Assembly (NCBI GenBank): GCA_016721085.1
Contig: JADKJI010000025.1
Coordinates: 41,826-105,825 of the forward strand
DNA from: Chitinophagaceae bacterium
GTDB lineage: Bacteria > Bacteroidota > Bacteroidia > Chitinophagales > Chitinophagaceae
Direction: 5' to 3'
Length of the DNA: 64,000 bases
In this document: positions 63,180-64,000 of the stretch, piece by piece
Layout of the letters: each line of letters begins with the position of its first letter
Position numbering within the stretch: the stretch's first letter is position 1
Translations under genes and position numbers: made by a program
Notes under the pieces: generated by a model
Told to the model about the DNA's origin: nothing
Database searches by the model: none
What the model saw: only the letters and a program-made list of their open reading frames with translations

Positions 63180-64000
63180 TTATTGTACAATCAGGCGCTG
63201 TGTCATTCTATATAACTTGTTTTTTACATTCAGAATATATACTCCCTTGGTAATTACCGTTTCAAGTGGTATTGTATTTATCCCACCAGCAGTGCTGTTG
63301 ATGGTACCTTTTTGCACTAATTGACCTGCTGCATTATGAATAGAATAATCATATTCTCCAGTGTAAATTCCAGTGGCAGCTATATAAATATTCTGATGTA
63401 CAGGGTTATTTAGTACGTAGAAGGATGATTCGCTTGTAGCATTTTCAGTAACTGCCTTAACAGTAGAAAATGCCACCTGACCATTAGGATAGATACTCTT
63501 TATTCTGTACCAGGCAGTTCCTGATAATGCTTTATAATCATCAAAATGATATTTGTTTTGTGTTAAATTCTGTAATGCTTGTATACTTCCAATACCATAA
63601 AAATCCTTTTCATTTTCGCTTCTTTCTACCTCGTATGATTTAGTTCCATTCTCATTACCAGCTACCCATTCCAGACTTGTAAACCCTTGTTTTCTCTGTG
63701 CAGTAAACGAAAGTAAACGCTGTGCAACAAACCAGTCTAAACTACCGAATGTGAAAAATCCAAATGAATTGACCGTACCGGAGGTTATTGAACCCGTATT
63801 ATATATATCACCTGTTGCAGATCCCCCTCTATCAGTCCATAGGGTCGCTGCATAATTCACTACTCTTATTTCTGTTAAAGGATATCGGGGGAAAATAACT
63901 TTGTTATTATCCCAATTAAGATTGATCTGAGCAGTACCTCCACTGATTTGTGGTATATCCCAATACTCATTGTTATCTGCCAACAATATAGGTGCTAAAA
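63180..64000 (-). CDS. T9SS-sorted extracellular protein (partial, C-terminal part)
   Basis: The frame runs off the right edge; at least 273 residues are visible. They include strand-rich sequence (AQINLNWDNNKVIFPRYPL, TGDIYNTGSITSG), a fibronectin-III-like stretch (TSLEWVAGNENGTKSYEVER, AWYRIKSIYPNGQV) and a type-A T9SS sorting domain (SFYVLNNPVHQNIYI, YDYSIHNAAGQLVQKG, ITKGVYILNV) ending RLIVQ. It is a secreted or surface-attached protein whose N-terminal function lies outside the window. Codon use is like its neighbours. Confidence 0.86.
   Translation of the reverse strand, partial: LAPILLADNNEYWDIPQISGGTAQINLNWDNNKVIFPRYPLTEIRVVNYAATLWTDRGGSATGDIYNTGSITSGTVNSFGFFTFGSLDWFVAQRLLSFTAQRKQGFTSLEWVAGNENGTKSYEVERSENEKDFYGIGSIQALQNLTQNKYHFDDYKALSGTAWYRIKSIYPNGQVAFSTVKAVTENATSESSFYVLNNPVHQNIYIAATGIYTGEYDYSIHNAAGQLVQKGTINSTAGGINTIPLETVITKGVYILNVKNKLYRMTQRLIVQ

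Overview
The window looks like a low-GC Bacteroidota chromosome, most plausibly family Chitinophagaceae. The signs are a SusC/RagA TonB-linked receptor, two proteins with type IX secretion (T9SS) C-terminal sorting domains, Bacteroidota-restricted families (DUF4920, DUF5606, a 114-aa FFCKQEL/RFRLGSL protein), Bacteroidota-type promoter elements (TTG, about 20 nt, then TAnnTTTG) and weak Shine-Dalgarno signals. The assignment is from gene content only. No rRNA, tRNA, CRISPR array, transposase, integrase or phage gene was seen.

Layout. 1-2621: SusC-type receptor running off the left edge. 3.1-12.4 kb: a lipoprotein, GTP-dependent PEP carboxykinase, a LytS-type kinase / TlpA-like thioredoxin / LytTR regulator set, recA and a DUF4920 protein. 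12.9-24.9 kb: metabolism and DNA repair (mgsA, deoC, an M28 peptidase, uvrB, polA) plus a YCII/DGPF protein with an ECF42-like sigma factor. 24.9-45.4 kb: mixed housekeeping, including a LuxR-type regulator, fatty acid hydroxylase, PIG-L deacetylase, DsbA-like protein, PfkB kinase, an ECF sigma / envelope-stress operon, an M3 peptidase, Fur-SCO1-MerC, Nfu-type Fe-S protein, nitrilase-nagA, S41 peptidase, thiL and rpoN. 46.4-62.9 kb: an exopolysaccharide locus with Wza-, Wzc-, Wzx- and Wzy-like proteins, glycosyltransferases, an acyltransferase, an unusual 895-aa kinase/nucleotidyltransferase fusion and a WecA/TagO-like initiating transferase, bracketed by two related stand-alone receiver proteins. 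The right edge holds a T9SS cargo protein running out of the window.

Two things stand out. First, there is a dispersed family of intergenic palindromes built from an 11-bp unit (AGATGNCATCT) repeated at a fixed pitch of 15 or 19 bp, in two subfamilies with different spacers, often right after stop codons; one copy carries compensatory base changes in both arms. Second, at least 11 genes, including polA, are broken by one-base indels, mostly in short homopolymers, and simple correction restores the expected protein. This looks more like sequence error than decay, so the affected genes are annotated across the breaks.
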